DNA of 64,000 bases from UBA1764 sp045642565 (GTDB taxonomy: Bacteria; Bacillota; Clostridia; Peptostreptococcales; Anaerovoracaceae): positions 24,375 to 88,374 of the forward strand of contig JAZUJE010000003.1 in the NCBI GenBank assembly GCA_045642565.1, in the 5' to 3' direction. The position numbers and the translations under genes were made by a program. The notes below the pieces were generated by a model. The model made no database searches and was not told where the DNA came from. It saw only the letters and a list, made by a program, of their open reading frames with translations. Below are positions 7,625 to 17,700 of this stretch, one piece after another (within the stretch, counting starts at the first letter, position 1; each line of letters starts with the position of its first letter).

Positions 7625-9283
7625 ATGGATTATAAAGAATTAGCAGAATTATTATTTCCGGAAATTACAAAAACTCCGGCAGATTACGAACAAATTTATC
7701 CTAAAAGAAATTTGGCTGATGGGGCACGTGTAACCAGAATGGCTCCGTCTCCAACAGGATTTATTCATTTAGGTAATTTATATGGGGCTATGGCTGATGA
7801 AAGAATGTCACATACAACCAATGGCGTTTGTTATCTTCGTATAGAAGATACTGATGATAAGCGTGAGGTTGAAGGTGCTATTCCTGTATTGATTGATACC
7901 TTGGCTTACTTTGGAATTAAATTTGATGAAGGTGCTATGGGCGAAGATGAATCTTCTGCAAAAGGAATTTATGGCCCATATTGGCAAAGTAATCGTAGTG
8001 ATATATATAAAGCATGCGTGAAATATCTTGTTGAACAGGGCAAGGCATACCCTTGCTTTATGAGTGAAGATGAGATTGCGCAAATTAGAGCTGATCAAGA
8101 ATCAAGAAAAGAAAATCCCGGAATTTACGGCAAGTATGCAAAATATAGGGATGCTTCTTTGGAAGAAGTAAAGAAACATCTTGATGCGGGCGAAGTTCCT
8201 GTAATGCGTTTTAAATCTGAAGGGGATCCTTCAAAATATTTTGAAGTAGTTGATGGCATCCGTGGAAAGCTATCAATGCCTGAAAATATTCAGGATGTAG
8301 TTATATTAAAGCAAATTGGACTCCCTACATACCATTTTGCGCATGTCGTTGATGATCATTTTATGCGCACAACTCATGTTGTTCGTGGCGAAGAATGGCT
8401 CTCATCACTTCCGATACATGTGCAGTTATTTGATGCCATGGGATGGGAATATCCTGTATTTTGTCACAACACTGTACTTATGAAGATTGATGAAGCTACA
8501 GGACAAAAAAGAAAACTATCAAAGAGAAAAGATCCGGAACTGGGACTATCTTATTACAAACAGATGGGCTATTTCCCGGAAGCTGTTCGTGAATATTTAA
8601 TGACAATTCTTAATTCAGATTATGAAGAATGGAGAATTGCTAATCCGTATGCAGATTATAACGAATTTCCATTTGCTCCGGAAAAGATGAGCAATTCGGG
8701 AACAATGTTTGACTTGAATAAGTTGAATGATGTTTCAAAAGATGTGCTCGCTAAAAAATCTGCAGAAGAAATTTTTGATTTTTGCTTGGATTGGGCTGAG
8801 GAATATAATCAGACAAAGGCTGCAGATATGAAGGCCAACAAAGACCTTTATTTAAAGATATTTGATATTGATCGCGGTGGTGATAAACCGAGAAAAGATT
8901 TGGTCTATGCAGAACAAATTGTTAAGTTTATCAGCTATTTCTTTGATGATGAATTTGTTCGTGAAAACGATATGCCTGAAGAATGTAAGGCTGATTTAAA
9001 AACGATTTTAGAAAAATACAAAGCAAGTTATAATCCTTCGGATGATAATAGTACATGGTTTGCAAAGCTTAAAACTATTGCAACTGATCTTGGCTATGCT
9101 GAAAAGCCAAAGGACTATAAGAAAAATCCGGAACAATATAAAGGCCATGTCGGACATGTTTCAAGCGTAATCAGAGTCGCTATTACCGGTCGTACAAATA
9201 GCCCTGATCTTTGGACAATTCAGCAAATTATGGGACCTGAAATGGTAGCAAGAAGAATAGACAGAGCAATTAATGAAATATAA
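7625..9283 (+). CDS. gltX: Glutamyl-tRNA synthetase
   Basis: This class I aminoacyl-tRNA synthetase (552 residues) charges tRNA-Glu in the cytosol. The HIGH-type motif is PSPTGFIHLG (residues 41-50), RIEDTDD follows, and the KMSKS-type motif is KRKLSKRK near residue 295. The C-terminal helical half would bind the anticodon. Whether it discriminates against tRNA-Gln cannot be told from sequence alone. It lies behind a tRNA-Glu gene, an arrangement that places enzyme and substrate together, though promoter and terminator elements suggest separate transcripts. It overlaps thrC by 11 bases. Confidence 0.95.
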   Translation: MDYKELAELLFPEITKTPADYEQIYPKRNLADGARVTRMAPSPTGFIHLGNLYGAMADERMSHTTNGVCYLRIEDTDDKREVEGAIPVLIDTLAYFGIKFDEGAMGEDESSAKGIYGPYWQSNRSDIYKACVKYLVEQGKAYPCFMSEDEIAQIRADQESRKENPGIYGKYAKYRDASLEEVKKHLDAGEVPVMRFKSEGDPSKYFEVVDGIRGKLSMPENIQDVVILKQIGLPTYHFAHVVDDHFMRTTHVVRGEEWLSSLPIHVQLFDAMGWEYPVFCHNTVLMKIDEATGQKRKLSKRKDPELGLSYYKQMGYFPEAVREYLMTILNSDYEEWRIANPYADYNEFPFAPEKMSNSGTMFDLNKLNDVSKDVLAKKSAEEIFDFCLDWAEEYNQTKAADMKANKDLYLKIFDIDRGGDKPRKDLVYAEQIVKFISYFFDDEFVRENDMPEECKADLKTILEKYKASYNPSDDNSTWFAKLKTIATDLGYAEKPKDYKKNPEQYKGHVGHVSSVIRVAITGRTNSPDLWTIQQIMGPEMVARRIDRAINEI

Positions 9284-10694
9284 ATCAACCAGGGGAAAAT
9301 CTCCCGATTTAACAATTGCACAAGCAATTATAAAAGGCATAGCTGATGATGGTGGCCTTTATGTGCCTGAGACCTTTCCTCAGCTTAGCATGTCATGGGA
9401 AGAGCTTCGCAAGCTAAATTATAAAGATTTAGCTTTTGTTGTGTTAAAGGATTATTTAAGTGAGTTTTCTGATGATGAAATAAGAGCCTGCATAGAGGGA
9501 GCTTATACAAATAAGTTTGATAAAGATGAGATAGTTCCTGTGGTAAAGGCAGGGAATGTTTTCTTCGATGAATTGTACTATGGCCCTACAGCAGCGTTTA
9601 AGGATATGGCTTTAAGTCTGATGCCTTATTTATTGACTACATCTATAAAAAAAGAAGGCGAAAATAAAACAGTAGTTATTCTGGTTTCAACATCCGGCGA
9701 TACTGGGATGGCTGCTTTAAAAGGTTTTGAAAATGTCCCTGGAACAGAAGTTGTAGTTTTCTTCCCGGATGGCGCAGTTTCTCCTGTTCAGGAAAAGCAG
9801 ATGCGTACTGCTGAAGGCCGCAATGCCCATGTCTTTTCAATTCGCGGAAACTTTGATGATGCTCAAACGACTCAAAAACAAATTTTAAATGATCATGACT
9901 TTGCAGAAGAAATGTCAAAGCGCAGAATAAGATTTTCTGCTGCTAATTCCATGAATATCGGAAGATTGATACCTCAAATTGTCTACTACTTTTGGGGCTA
10001 TCTTAGAATGATAGACTCCGGAGAAATTAAAGCCGGTGATAAAATTAATATTGATGTGCCTTCCGGTAATTTTGGAAACATCTTATCAGCCTACTATGCA
10101 TATAGAATGGGACTTCCTGTAAAGAATTTTATTTGTGCTTCAAACAAAAACAAGGTGCTGACAGATTTCTTTAGTACGGGAGTATATGATACTTGCAGAG
10201 ATTTTTATGTTACAAATGCTCCTTCAATGGATATTTTAGTGTCAAGTAATCTTGAAAGACTTTTGTATCATATAATTGGCGATGCTATTGAAGTTTCAAA
10301 ATTAATGGCTGCTTTAAACAATAACAAACATTATGAGGTGGATAAAAATTTATTTTCAATGTTTAAAGCCGGATATGCCGAAGAATATGAAGTCTTAGAT
10401 GCAATTTCAGAAATGTATGCTGAAAATAACTACATAATGGATACACATACAGCTGTTGCATATGCTGTATATAAAAAACTTAAAGATAATACTCCTACTT
10501 TGATAGCTTCTACAGCGAGCCCATACAAATTTGAAGCTTCGGTAAGTAAGGCTATAGGAAAACCTTTAAGTGAAACCAAGGTGTTAATGCCGAGTGGCCT
10601 TAGAAATTTGGATAAGAAACCTATACTTCATAAAGAAGTGATTAGTAAAGATGAAATGAAGGACAAGATAAGAGATGAATTTAAAGGATTATAA
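9273..10694 (+). CDS. thrC: Threonine synthase
   Basis: This PLP enzyme (473 residues, the long form) converts O-phosphohomoserine to threonine. The N-terminus YKSTRGKSPDLTIAQAI and GIADDGGLYVPE are family-typical. The PLP lysine is in GPTAAFKDMAL, the phosphate loop is near STSGDTGMAAL, and the substrate segment is DVPSGNFGN. The start overlaps the gltX end and the 3' end overlaps murC by 20 bases. Homoserine dehydrogenase (hom) lies about 47 kb away in this window, so the pathway is not clustered. Confidence 0.95.
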   Translation: MKYKSTRGKSPDLTIAQAIIKGIADDGGLYVPETFPQLSMSWEELRKLNYKDLAFVVLKDYLSEFSDDEIRACIEGAYTNKFDKDEIVPVVKAGNVFFDELYYGPTAAFKDMALSLMPYLLTTSIKKEGENKTVVILVSTSGDTGMAALKGFENVPGTEVVVFFPDGAVSPVQEKQMRTAEGRNAHVFSIRGNFDDAQTTQKQILNDHDFAEEMSKRRIRFSAANSMNIGRLIPQIVYYFWGYLRMIDSGEIKAGDKINIDVPSGNFGNILSAYYAYRMGLPVKNFICASNKNKVLTDFFSTGVYDTCRDFYVTNAPSMDILVSSNLERLLYHIIGDAIEVSKLMAALNNNKHYEVDKNLFSMFKAGYAEEYEVLDAISEMYAENNYIMDTHTAVAYAVYKKLKDNTPTLIASTASPYKFEASVSKAIGKPLSETKVLMPSGLRNLDKKPILHKEVISKDEMKDKIRDEFKGL

Positions 10695-12060
10695 GCACAT
10701 ACATTGCATAGGGATAGGCGGTATTGGGCTTTCGGCTGTTGCAGAAATATTCCTTAGCAGGGGATATAAGCTGAGCGGTTCTGATATGAAGCAAAGTACA
10801 GTGACTGATCAACTTGTTGAAAGAGGTGCCGAAATCTTTTTTGAACACTCTGCATCTAATCTTGGTGATACAGATTTGCTTGTTTATTCAAACGCTGTGT
10901 CTATGGAAAATCCTGAAATTGTCGAAGCAAAGCGTAGAGGTATTCCTTGTATAACAAGGGCCGAAGCTTTAGGCGCTTTGATGGATGATTATCAGACATC
11001 TGTTGCTATATCGGGAACCCATGGAAAAACAACTACGACTTCTATGATTTCCCTTATTTTAGAGGAAGCAAAACTTTCACCGACTATATTAGTAGGTGGT
11101 ATTTTAGATCAGTTTAAGAGTAATTATAAAGTCGGTAATAGTGAGTTCTTTGTAACTGAAGCTTGTGAATATATGGATAGCTTCCTTTCTCTTAAACCTT
11201 GGATGGAAGTTATACTGAATATTGATTCTGACCATCTTGATTATTTTAAAGATATCGATCACATTGCTAAATCCTTTAGTGAATTTGCTCATAAGGTTCC
11301 AAAGGATGGTTATGTAATAGCCTATGACTCAAATCCTTTTGTAAAAACAATAGTTGAAGAACTCGACTGCAATGTACTTACATTTGGTTATAACGAAACA
11401 AGCAACTTTTTTGCAAAGAATCTTAGATTCAATAATTTAGGTTGTCCAAGTTTTGATTTGTACCAAAACGGAGTGCTTAGAACTAGCATTCAACTGTCAG
11501 TTCCGGGAGAACATAATGTTTTGAATAGCCTTGCAGCTACGGCTGCATGCGTAGCTATGGGTGTTGAGATAGGGGTTATCAAGAAGACACTTGAGGCTTT
11601 TACCGGAACCCAAAGAAGATTTGATATCGTAGGTAGAACAAATAATAATGTAACAATTATTGATGATTATGCTCATCATCCAACAGAAATTAAAGCAACT
11701 TTGGCGGCAGCAAAGAATATGCCACATAATAAAATTTGGTGTTTGTTTCAACCGCATACTTATACTCGAACACTTGCATTGTTTGACCAATTCGCCAATG
11801 CATTTTGCGATGCGGACAAGTTGGTTTTAGCTGAAATATATGCTGCCAGAGAAAAGAATATTTATAAACTTTCTGCTAAAAAGCTGCAGGATGAAATTAA
11901 AAAACAGCATTCCGAGCAGGAAGTCTATTTTATGCCGGAATTTGAAAGTATGGCAGATTTTGTTTCAAACAATGCATCTGATGGTGATTTGGTCATTACT
12001 ATGGGTGCCGGAGATATTTATAAGGTTGGAGAAATTATTTTAGAAAAGGACAAACGGTGA
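10675..12060 (+). CDS. murC: UDP-N-acetylmuramate-L-alanine ligase
   Basis: MurC (461 residues, normal) adds L-alanine to UDP-MurNAc in the cytosol. It has the N-terminal Rossmann motif CIGIGGIGLSAVAE, the Mur-ligase ATP loop SGTHGKTTTTSM, a metal-binding segment around ACEYMDSFL, and DDYAHHPTEI in the C-terminal domain. It begins 20 bases inside the thrC end, behind AGATAAGAG. It shares its last bases with purR (GTGA overlap). Together with murB at the left edge it supplies wall precursors. Confidence 0.96.
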   Translation: MNLKDYKHIHCIGIGGIGLSAVAEIFLSRGYKLSGSDMKQSTVTDQLVERGAEIFFEHSASNLGDTDLLVYSNAVSMENPEIVEAKRRGIPCITRAEALGALMDDYQTSVAISGTHGKTTTTSMISLILEEAKLSPTILVGGILDQFKSNYKVGNSEFFVTEACEYMDSFLSLKPWMEVILNIDSDHLDYFKDIDHIAKSFSEFAHKVPKDGYVIAYDSNPFVKTIVEELDCNVLTFGYNETSNFFAKNLRFNNLGCPSFDLYQNGVLRTSIQLSVPGEHNVLNSLAATAACVAMGVEIGVIKKTLEAFTGTQRRFDIVGRTNNNVTIIDDYAHHPTEIKATLAAAKNMPHNKIWCLFQPHTYTRTLALFDQFANAFCDADKLVLAEIYAAREKNIYKLSAKKLQDEIKKQHSEQEVYFMPEFESMADFVSNNASDGDLVITMGAGDIYKVGEIILEKDKR

Positions 12061-12872
12061 AAAGATCTGTACGCGTTTGCATAATGATGCAAACTTTAAT
12101 GACACATCCGAATACAGATTTTCCTCTCAGCTATTTTGCTGATAAATTCGATTGCGCAAAATCAAGCATTAGTGAGGATCTTAAAGTAATTAAAGAGGCT
12201 GTCGAAATTCAAGAAACGGGATCTCTTATTACCAGCATAGGGGCAAAGGGCGGAGTAAAATTTATTCCAAGTATACCAAAAGCCCAAATTTTAAGTTTTC
12301 TTGAGTATGCGCAGCGCAGATTCAGTGAACCGGATAGAGCTTTAGGCTCCGGCTTTTTATACATTTCAGATATACTGTTCGACCCGAAATTTACTGAAGG
12401 CGCAGGTAAGGTTTTTGCAAAAAGATTTGAAAACTTAGGAGCAGATTTAATTATTACAATAGAGACCAAAGGTATAGCCGTCGCAGAATATACTGCTCAA
12501 ATTCTTGGAATTCCTTTAGTTGTTGTACGACGTGAACCGAAAGTAACTGATGGTTCTACAGTATCAATTAATTATTTCTCAGTTTCTTCCGACAGAATTC
12601 AAAAAATGTCACTATCAAAAAGATCTGTAAAACCAGGCTCAAAAGCAATAATAATTGATGATTTTATTAGGGGTGGCGGTTCTATTAAAGGCCTTTGTGA
12701 TATTTTGGCAGAATTTGACAGTGAAGCTGTAGCAGCAGGTATAGTTTTAGCCCTTGATAATGCAAAACATAGCAGCGTTAAGGACTTTTTCCCATTATTA
12801 ACCCTAAGTTCAGACAAATTAGCGAAAGATATTTGTGAAATTAACATAAATAAAGAAGCTTTTTTATTGTAA
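12057..12872 (+). CDS. purR: Pur operon repressor PurR
   Basis: This 271-residue Bacillus-type PurR joins an N-terminal winged helix (VRVCIMMQTLMTHPNTDFPL to about residue 70) to a PRPP-binding phosphoribosyltransferase-like domain with AIIIDDFIRGGGS. It represses purine genes, and PRPP relieves repression. The start is GTG 12057 within the murC stop. It begins the conserved purR-spoVG-prs-pth-mfd order seen in Bacillus, but yabJ, glmU and ctc are missing here. It may control xpt and prs in this window, though I saw no clear paired PurBox before either. Confidence 0.93.
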   Translation: MKRSVRVCIMMQTLMTHPNTDFPLSYFADKFDCAKSSISEDLKVIKEAVEIQETGSLITSIGAKGGVKFIPSIPKAQILSFLEYAQRRFSEPDRALGSGFLYISDILFDPKFTEGAGKVFAKRFENLGADLIITIETKGIAVAEYTAQILGIPLVVVRREPKVTDGSTVSINYFSVSSDRIQKMSLSKRSVKPGSKAIIIDDFIRGGGSIKGLCDILAEFDSEAVAAGIVLALDNAKHSSVKDFFPLLTLSSDKLAKDICEININKEAFLL

Positions 12873-12894
12873 ACCTTGCACAAAGGAGTATAAT
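12867..12894 (+). promoter_or_regulatory. Promoter of spoVG, overlapping the purR stop
   Basis: TTGTAA at 12867-12872, which includes the purR stop codon, and TATAAT at 12889-12894 are spaced 16 bases. The leader that follows contains a 13-base inverted repeat (TATTGC, A, GCAATA) at 12928-12940. Confidence 0.6.
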
Positions 12895-12964
12895 ATATAA
12901 GGCATTATAAAACGGCATAATATCAACTATTGCAGCAATAAGCTAGCGAAAGGCTGGTAGGTTT

Positions 12965-13222
12965 ATGCAGATAACAGATATAAGACTCCGCATGATGGAA
13001 AATGGCGGAAAAATGAAAGCAGTCGCTTCAGTAACATTTGATGAAGAATTTGTTGTTCATGACATTAAGGTTGTTGATGGCGAGAATGGTTTATTTATTG
13101 CTATGCCAAGTAAAAGAATTGGTGAAGAATATAAGGATATAGCTCATCCTCTTAATATTCAAACAAGAACTAAAATTAGCGATGCAATCTTGGCAAAATA
13201 TAATGAACAAGTAACAGAATAG
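12965..13222 (+). CDS. spoVG: SpoVG, RNA/DNA-binding regulator
   Basis: This 85-residue SpoVG homologue has the typical start MQITDIRLR, the conserved AVASVTFDEEFVVHDIKVVDG strands and the FIAMPSKR segment. SpoVG binds nucleic acids and regulates septation, capsule and virulence genes in Firmicutes; it occurs in many non-sporulating species, so it is not evidence of sporulation. It has its own promoter inside the purR end. The neighbour prs lies 21 bases downstream. Confidence 0.94.
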   Translation: MQITDIRLRMMENGGKMKAVASVTFDEEFVVHDIKVVDGENGLFIAMPSKRIGEEYKDIAHPLNIQTRTKISDAILAKYNEQVTE

Positions 13223-13243
13223 AAAAAGCGAAAGGATAACAAA

Positions 13244-14200
13244 ATGGCGAACAAGGAAGACGTAATGATTTTTGCTGGAACTGCGCATCCAGAGCTCGCA
13301 AAGGAAATCTCTGAGATATTGGATATCCCTTTAGGAAAATGTAATATAGGGAAATTTAGTGATGGAGAAATTTCTGTAAATATTACTGAAACCGTAAGGG
13401 GCAAGGAAGTATTTATTATTCAACCAACAGGGCTACCTGTAAATCATAATATCATGGAGTTGTGTATTATGATGGATGCAATGAAACGTGCTTCAGTAGG
13501 AAAGATTACGGCGGTTATCCCGTATTATGGATACGCTCGCCAGGATCGTAAGGCAAAGCCGAGAGATCCAATTTCAGCAAAATTAGTAGCAGATATTTTA
13601 GTAGCTGCAGGTGCAGATAATATTTTGACCGTCGATTTACATGCCGCACAAATTCAAGGATATTTCAATATTCCTGTTAACCATTTAGAGGGCATGCCAG
13701 TACTTGCGCACTATTTCCTGGAGAAGAATTTTGCATCAAAAGATTTAGTGGTAGTTTCTCCTGATCACGGTAGCGTAACTCGTGCAAGAAATTTTGCACA
13801 CTACTTTAATTGTCCAATTGCAATTATCGATAAACGTCGTCCTAAAGCAAATGTATCAGAAGTAATGAATATCATCGGTGATGTAGAAGGGAAAACCTGT
13901 CTAATGATTGATGATATGATTGACACTGCCGGCACGATTACAAATGCTGCAGAGGCTTTAATGAAGTTTGGTGCAGAGGCTGTATATGCAGCTGCAACAC
14001 ATCCTGTTCTTTCTGGACCTGCAATTGAGAGAATCCAACAATCTCCAATTAAGGAGATGGTTTTGCTTAATACTATTCCTGTTCCTGAAGAAAAACAAAT
14101 TCCTCAGATTACTATATTATCAATTGCTCCATTGATTGCGGAAGCATTGAGAAGAATTAGTAAAAATGAATCTTTAAGCGCACTTTACAATAACGACTAA
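13244..14200 (+). CDS. prs: Ribose-phosphate pyrophosphokinase
   Basis: PRPP synthetase (318 residues) makes PRPP from ribose 5-phosphate and ATP. It shows KFSDGEISV, the flexible ATP loop YYGYARQDRKAKPRDPI, the metal-binding TVDLHAAQIQGYF, and the PRPP loop LMIDDMIDTAGTI. It supplies the substrate of Xpt and the ligand of PurR, both nearby. Ribosome binding site GCGAAAGGAT precedes the ATG. It is followed one base later by pth. Confidence 0.97.
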   Translation: MANKEDVMIFAGTAHPELAKEISEILDIPLGKCNIGKFSDGEISVNITETVRGKEVFIIQPTGLPVNHNIMELCIMMDAMKRASVGKITAVIPYYGYARQDRKAKPRDPISAKLVADILVAAGADNILTVDLHAAQIQGYFNIPVNHLEGMPVLAHYFLEKNFASKDLVVVSPDHGSVTRARNFAHYFNCPIAIIDKRRPKANVSEVMNIIGDVEGKTCLMIDDMIDTAGTITNAAEALMKFGAEAVYAAATHPVLSGPAIERIQQSPIKEMVLLNTIPVPEEKQIPQITILSIAPLIAEALRRISKNESLSALYNND

Positions 14201-14201
14201 A

Positions 14202-14762
14202 ATGTATATTATCTGCGGCTTAGGGAATCCTGGAAGGCAATATGAAGACACAAGGCACAACATGGGCTTTAAAACCCTTGATGTGCTTTCTTCGCGTTTA
14301 GGAATCCCAATTACAAAATTAAAATTCAAAGCTTTAATTGGCGAAGGCAAGATAGCATCCGAAAAAGTGGCTTTAGTAAAGCCTCAAACATTTATGAATC
14401 TTTCGGGTGAAGCGCTTAAGCCAATAATGGATTTTTATAAAGAAACTCCGGAACATCTGATTGTCATATATGATGATGTAGATATTCCTTTGGGAGGATT
14501 AAGAATTCGTCCTGCAGGAAGCAGTGGTAGTCATAATGGAATGAAATCTGTTATATACCAGCTTCAGTATGACAATTTTGCAAGAATAAGAGTGGGGCTT
14601 GGAGATCATGGCCCAATTCCTCTTGATAAATTTGTAATAGGTAAAGTTCCTATTCAAGACCAGAAAATTTTAACTGAAACAATTAAAACGGCGGCTGATG
14701 CTGCTGTATGCATAGTTGAACATGGTATAGATGAAGCTATGCAAAAGTACAATCATAAATGA
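14202..14762 (+). CDS. pth: Peptidyl-tRNA hydrolase
   Basis: Pth (186 residues) recycles peptidyl-tRNA dropped from ribosomes. The catalytic His lies in DTRHNMGF, with GLGNPGRQY at the start, KPQTFMNLSG, DDVDIPLG and GSSGSHNGMKS. Its order prs-pth-mfd matches Bacillus (pth is spoVC there). It overlaps mfd by four bases (ATGA). Confidence 0.97.
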   Translation: MYIICGLGNPGRQYEDTRHNMGFKTLDVLSSRLGIPITKLKFKALIGEGKIASEKVALVKPQTFMNLSGEALKPIMDFYKETPEHLIVIYDDVDIPLGGLRIRPAGSSGSHNGMKSVIYQLQYDNFARIRVGLGDHGPIPLDKFVIGKVPIQDQKILTETIKTAADAAVCIVEHGIDEAMQKYNHK

Positions 14763-17700
14763 TAGTAAGCGGAATTTCTGAAAATCGAATAGCACGCTTT
14801 GCTAGCACAATACCTGGACAGGAATTAATAATTGCGGCAAGTCCAACGAGGGCTCAACGCATTGCAACAGACCTGTCCTTTTTTTCGTCTAAACCTGTTT
14901 TTGTTTTGCCGGATGCACTCGAAGAAAATTTTAAGTATGATGCAAAAAGTAAAAACAGCATTTACGAAAAATTAAAGGTTTTAAACGCAATGTTAGAAGG
15001 GCAAGATTTAATTGTTGTTGCCCCTGTTTTGTCTGCGCTTAAAACTTTGGCACATCCAAAAACATTTCTTGAAAATTCCCTTTCATTTAAACTGGGTTCT
15101 CAAATTACGCGAGAAGATCTTATAAGAAAATTAGTAAATATGGGCTACGCAAGAGAAGAACTTTGCGAGGCCCCAGGTCAATTTGCTTTAAGAGGAGATA
15201 TATGCGATATTTTCGCTATAGGTTTTGAATACCCTGTTAGAATAGAATTTTTTGATTTAAACATAGATGCTATAAGAATCTTTGATCCATATACACAAAG
15301 ATCGCTGAAGCCTATTTCTGAGATAAAAATCAATCCGGCGGATATTATTGAGGGCAATTCTGCATTATGGGACTACCTTGCCAAAGATAGCAAGATTTTG
15401 ATAGATGATCCCGCTCGTATGGATGCAGAGCTGGATTTGCCCGAGGCTGATTACTATTTTTATCCGCTAAGTGTTTCAGATGCTGATATCAGTATTGAAA
15501 CAAAACAAGCCCCTGTTTATGGTGGGCATATGGATATTTTTGCGAATGATATGCGAAATTATTTGCAAAAAGGATATGAAATTACTATTGCATGCTCTAC
15601 GGCTGATAGATTGGTTAATATACGAGATTTTCTTGTAGGCCAAAACATAGAAGGTGTAATACTAAAAGATGGGACACTTGTTTCCGGAACAGAATATCCT
15701 GAAGAAAAGAAGCTTTTCTTAACAGACTCGGAAATTTTCCCGTATATAAAGAAAAGAAGAATAAGAAAAGAAAAAGGTCGCGAAATAAAGACCTTCACAG
15801 ATATTAAAAAGGGCGATTATGTTGTCCATGAAACTCATGGTGTTGGCCGCTTTGTTGGCATACAGAAAATGAGTTCAAGTGGTTCTGTAAAAGATTATTT
15901 GCGCATTGAATATGCCGGCAATGATGTTTTATATGTACCTGTTGATCAAATGGGCGTACTTCAAAAATATGTTGGAAGTGAATCTGCTAAACCTCGTATT
16001 AATAAATTATCAAGTGGAGATTGGAACAAAACTAAAGAGCGTGTTAAGGCTGCTATTAGAGATATGGCAGAAGACTTTCTTAAAGCTGCGGCTGAAAGAC
16101 AGGCAAGCGCGGGATACAAATTTGGTCCGGATTCTACTTGGCAAAAAGAGTTTGAAGAACAGTTTCCTTTTGAAGAAACAGAAGATCAACTTAAAGCTAC
16201 AGAAGAAATAAAAGCTGATATGCAATCTGACAGTGCTATGGATAGATTGCTGTGTGGTGATGTCGGTTACGGAAAAACCGAAGTTGCCGCAAGAGCTATT
16301 TTTAAATGCTTAGAACAAGGTAAGCAAGCTGCTATACTTGTGCCTACTACAATTCTTGCTAATCAACACTATCATACTTTTATAAACCGTATGGCTGGGT
16401 ATCCTTTTAATATTCAGATGCTTAGTAGATTTAGGACGGCAAAACAGCAAGAAGATATAGTTAAACAAGTTGAAAAAGGTGAAATTGATTTATTAATCGG
16501 AACTCACAGATTATTATCTTCAGATGTTAAGTTTAAAGATCTTGGTCTGCTCGTTGTAGATGAGGAACAACGTTTCGGAGTTGAACACAAAGAGAAAATT
16601 AAAAAGCTAAAGGCTAATGTTGATGTGTTGACTTTATCTGCAACTCCTATTCCAAGAACTCTGCATATGTCTCTTACAGGTATCCGTAATATGTCAATTA
16701 TTGCAGAACCTCCTGAAGATAGATTTCCTGTACAGACCTATGTTGTTGAAGAGGATGATAAATTAATAGCGGATGCTATTAGAAGAGAACTTTCCAGAGA
16801 TGGTCAGGTTTATGTTGTTTATAATAGAGTTCGCGGAATTTTAACTATAGCAAATAGATTAAGAGAACTTATTCCGGAGGCAAAGATTGCAGTAGGACAT
16901 GGTCAAATGAGCGAAAATGCTCTTGAAGATGTAATGGTGGATTTTTCCGAAGGGAAATATAATGTTCTCGTTGCAACTACTATCATAGAATCGGGACTTG
17001 ATATTCCGAATGTAAACACTATGATAATTTTAGATGCAGATAAGTTTGGACTGTCCCAGCTTTATCAGTTAAGGGGAAGGGTTGGAAGAACTAATCGTAT
17101 TGCATATGCTTATTTAACTTATAAAAAGGATAAGCAAATTAGTGAAATTGCGGAAAAACGTTTGAGAGCTATCAGAGAGTTTACAGAATTTGGCTCCGGG
17201 TTCAGAATTGCTATGAGAGACTTGGAAATTCGTGGCGCGGGCAATGTTTTGGGAGTAGAACAATCTGGCCACATGCTTTCCGTTGGATATGAACTTTATT
17301 GCAAACTTGTAGATGAGGCTGTAAGAGAATTAAAAGCTGAACGAGAGGGCATTATTTTAGAGCCTGAAATCACTACAGATACAGAAGTTAGCCTTAATGT
17401 TAGCGCATATATTCCAGAGGAATACATCTCTGATGAAATTATTCGCCTCGATATGTATAAGCGAATTGCTACTATTTCAAGTATTGAGGAACAAATAGAG
17501 CTTTCAGAAGAACTTATTGATAGGTTCGGTGAGCCTCCTGAAGAACTTGGAAACCTTTTGGATATAGCACTGCTGCATAACAAAGCAAGCAAACTTGGCA
17601 TTTCAAACCTTGTTCTTCAAAGAGAGGATTTAATATTTGTATTTGAATCTGCTGATGGATTAAAACCTGAAATTGTTGAAAAATTGTTGGATACTTACGA

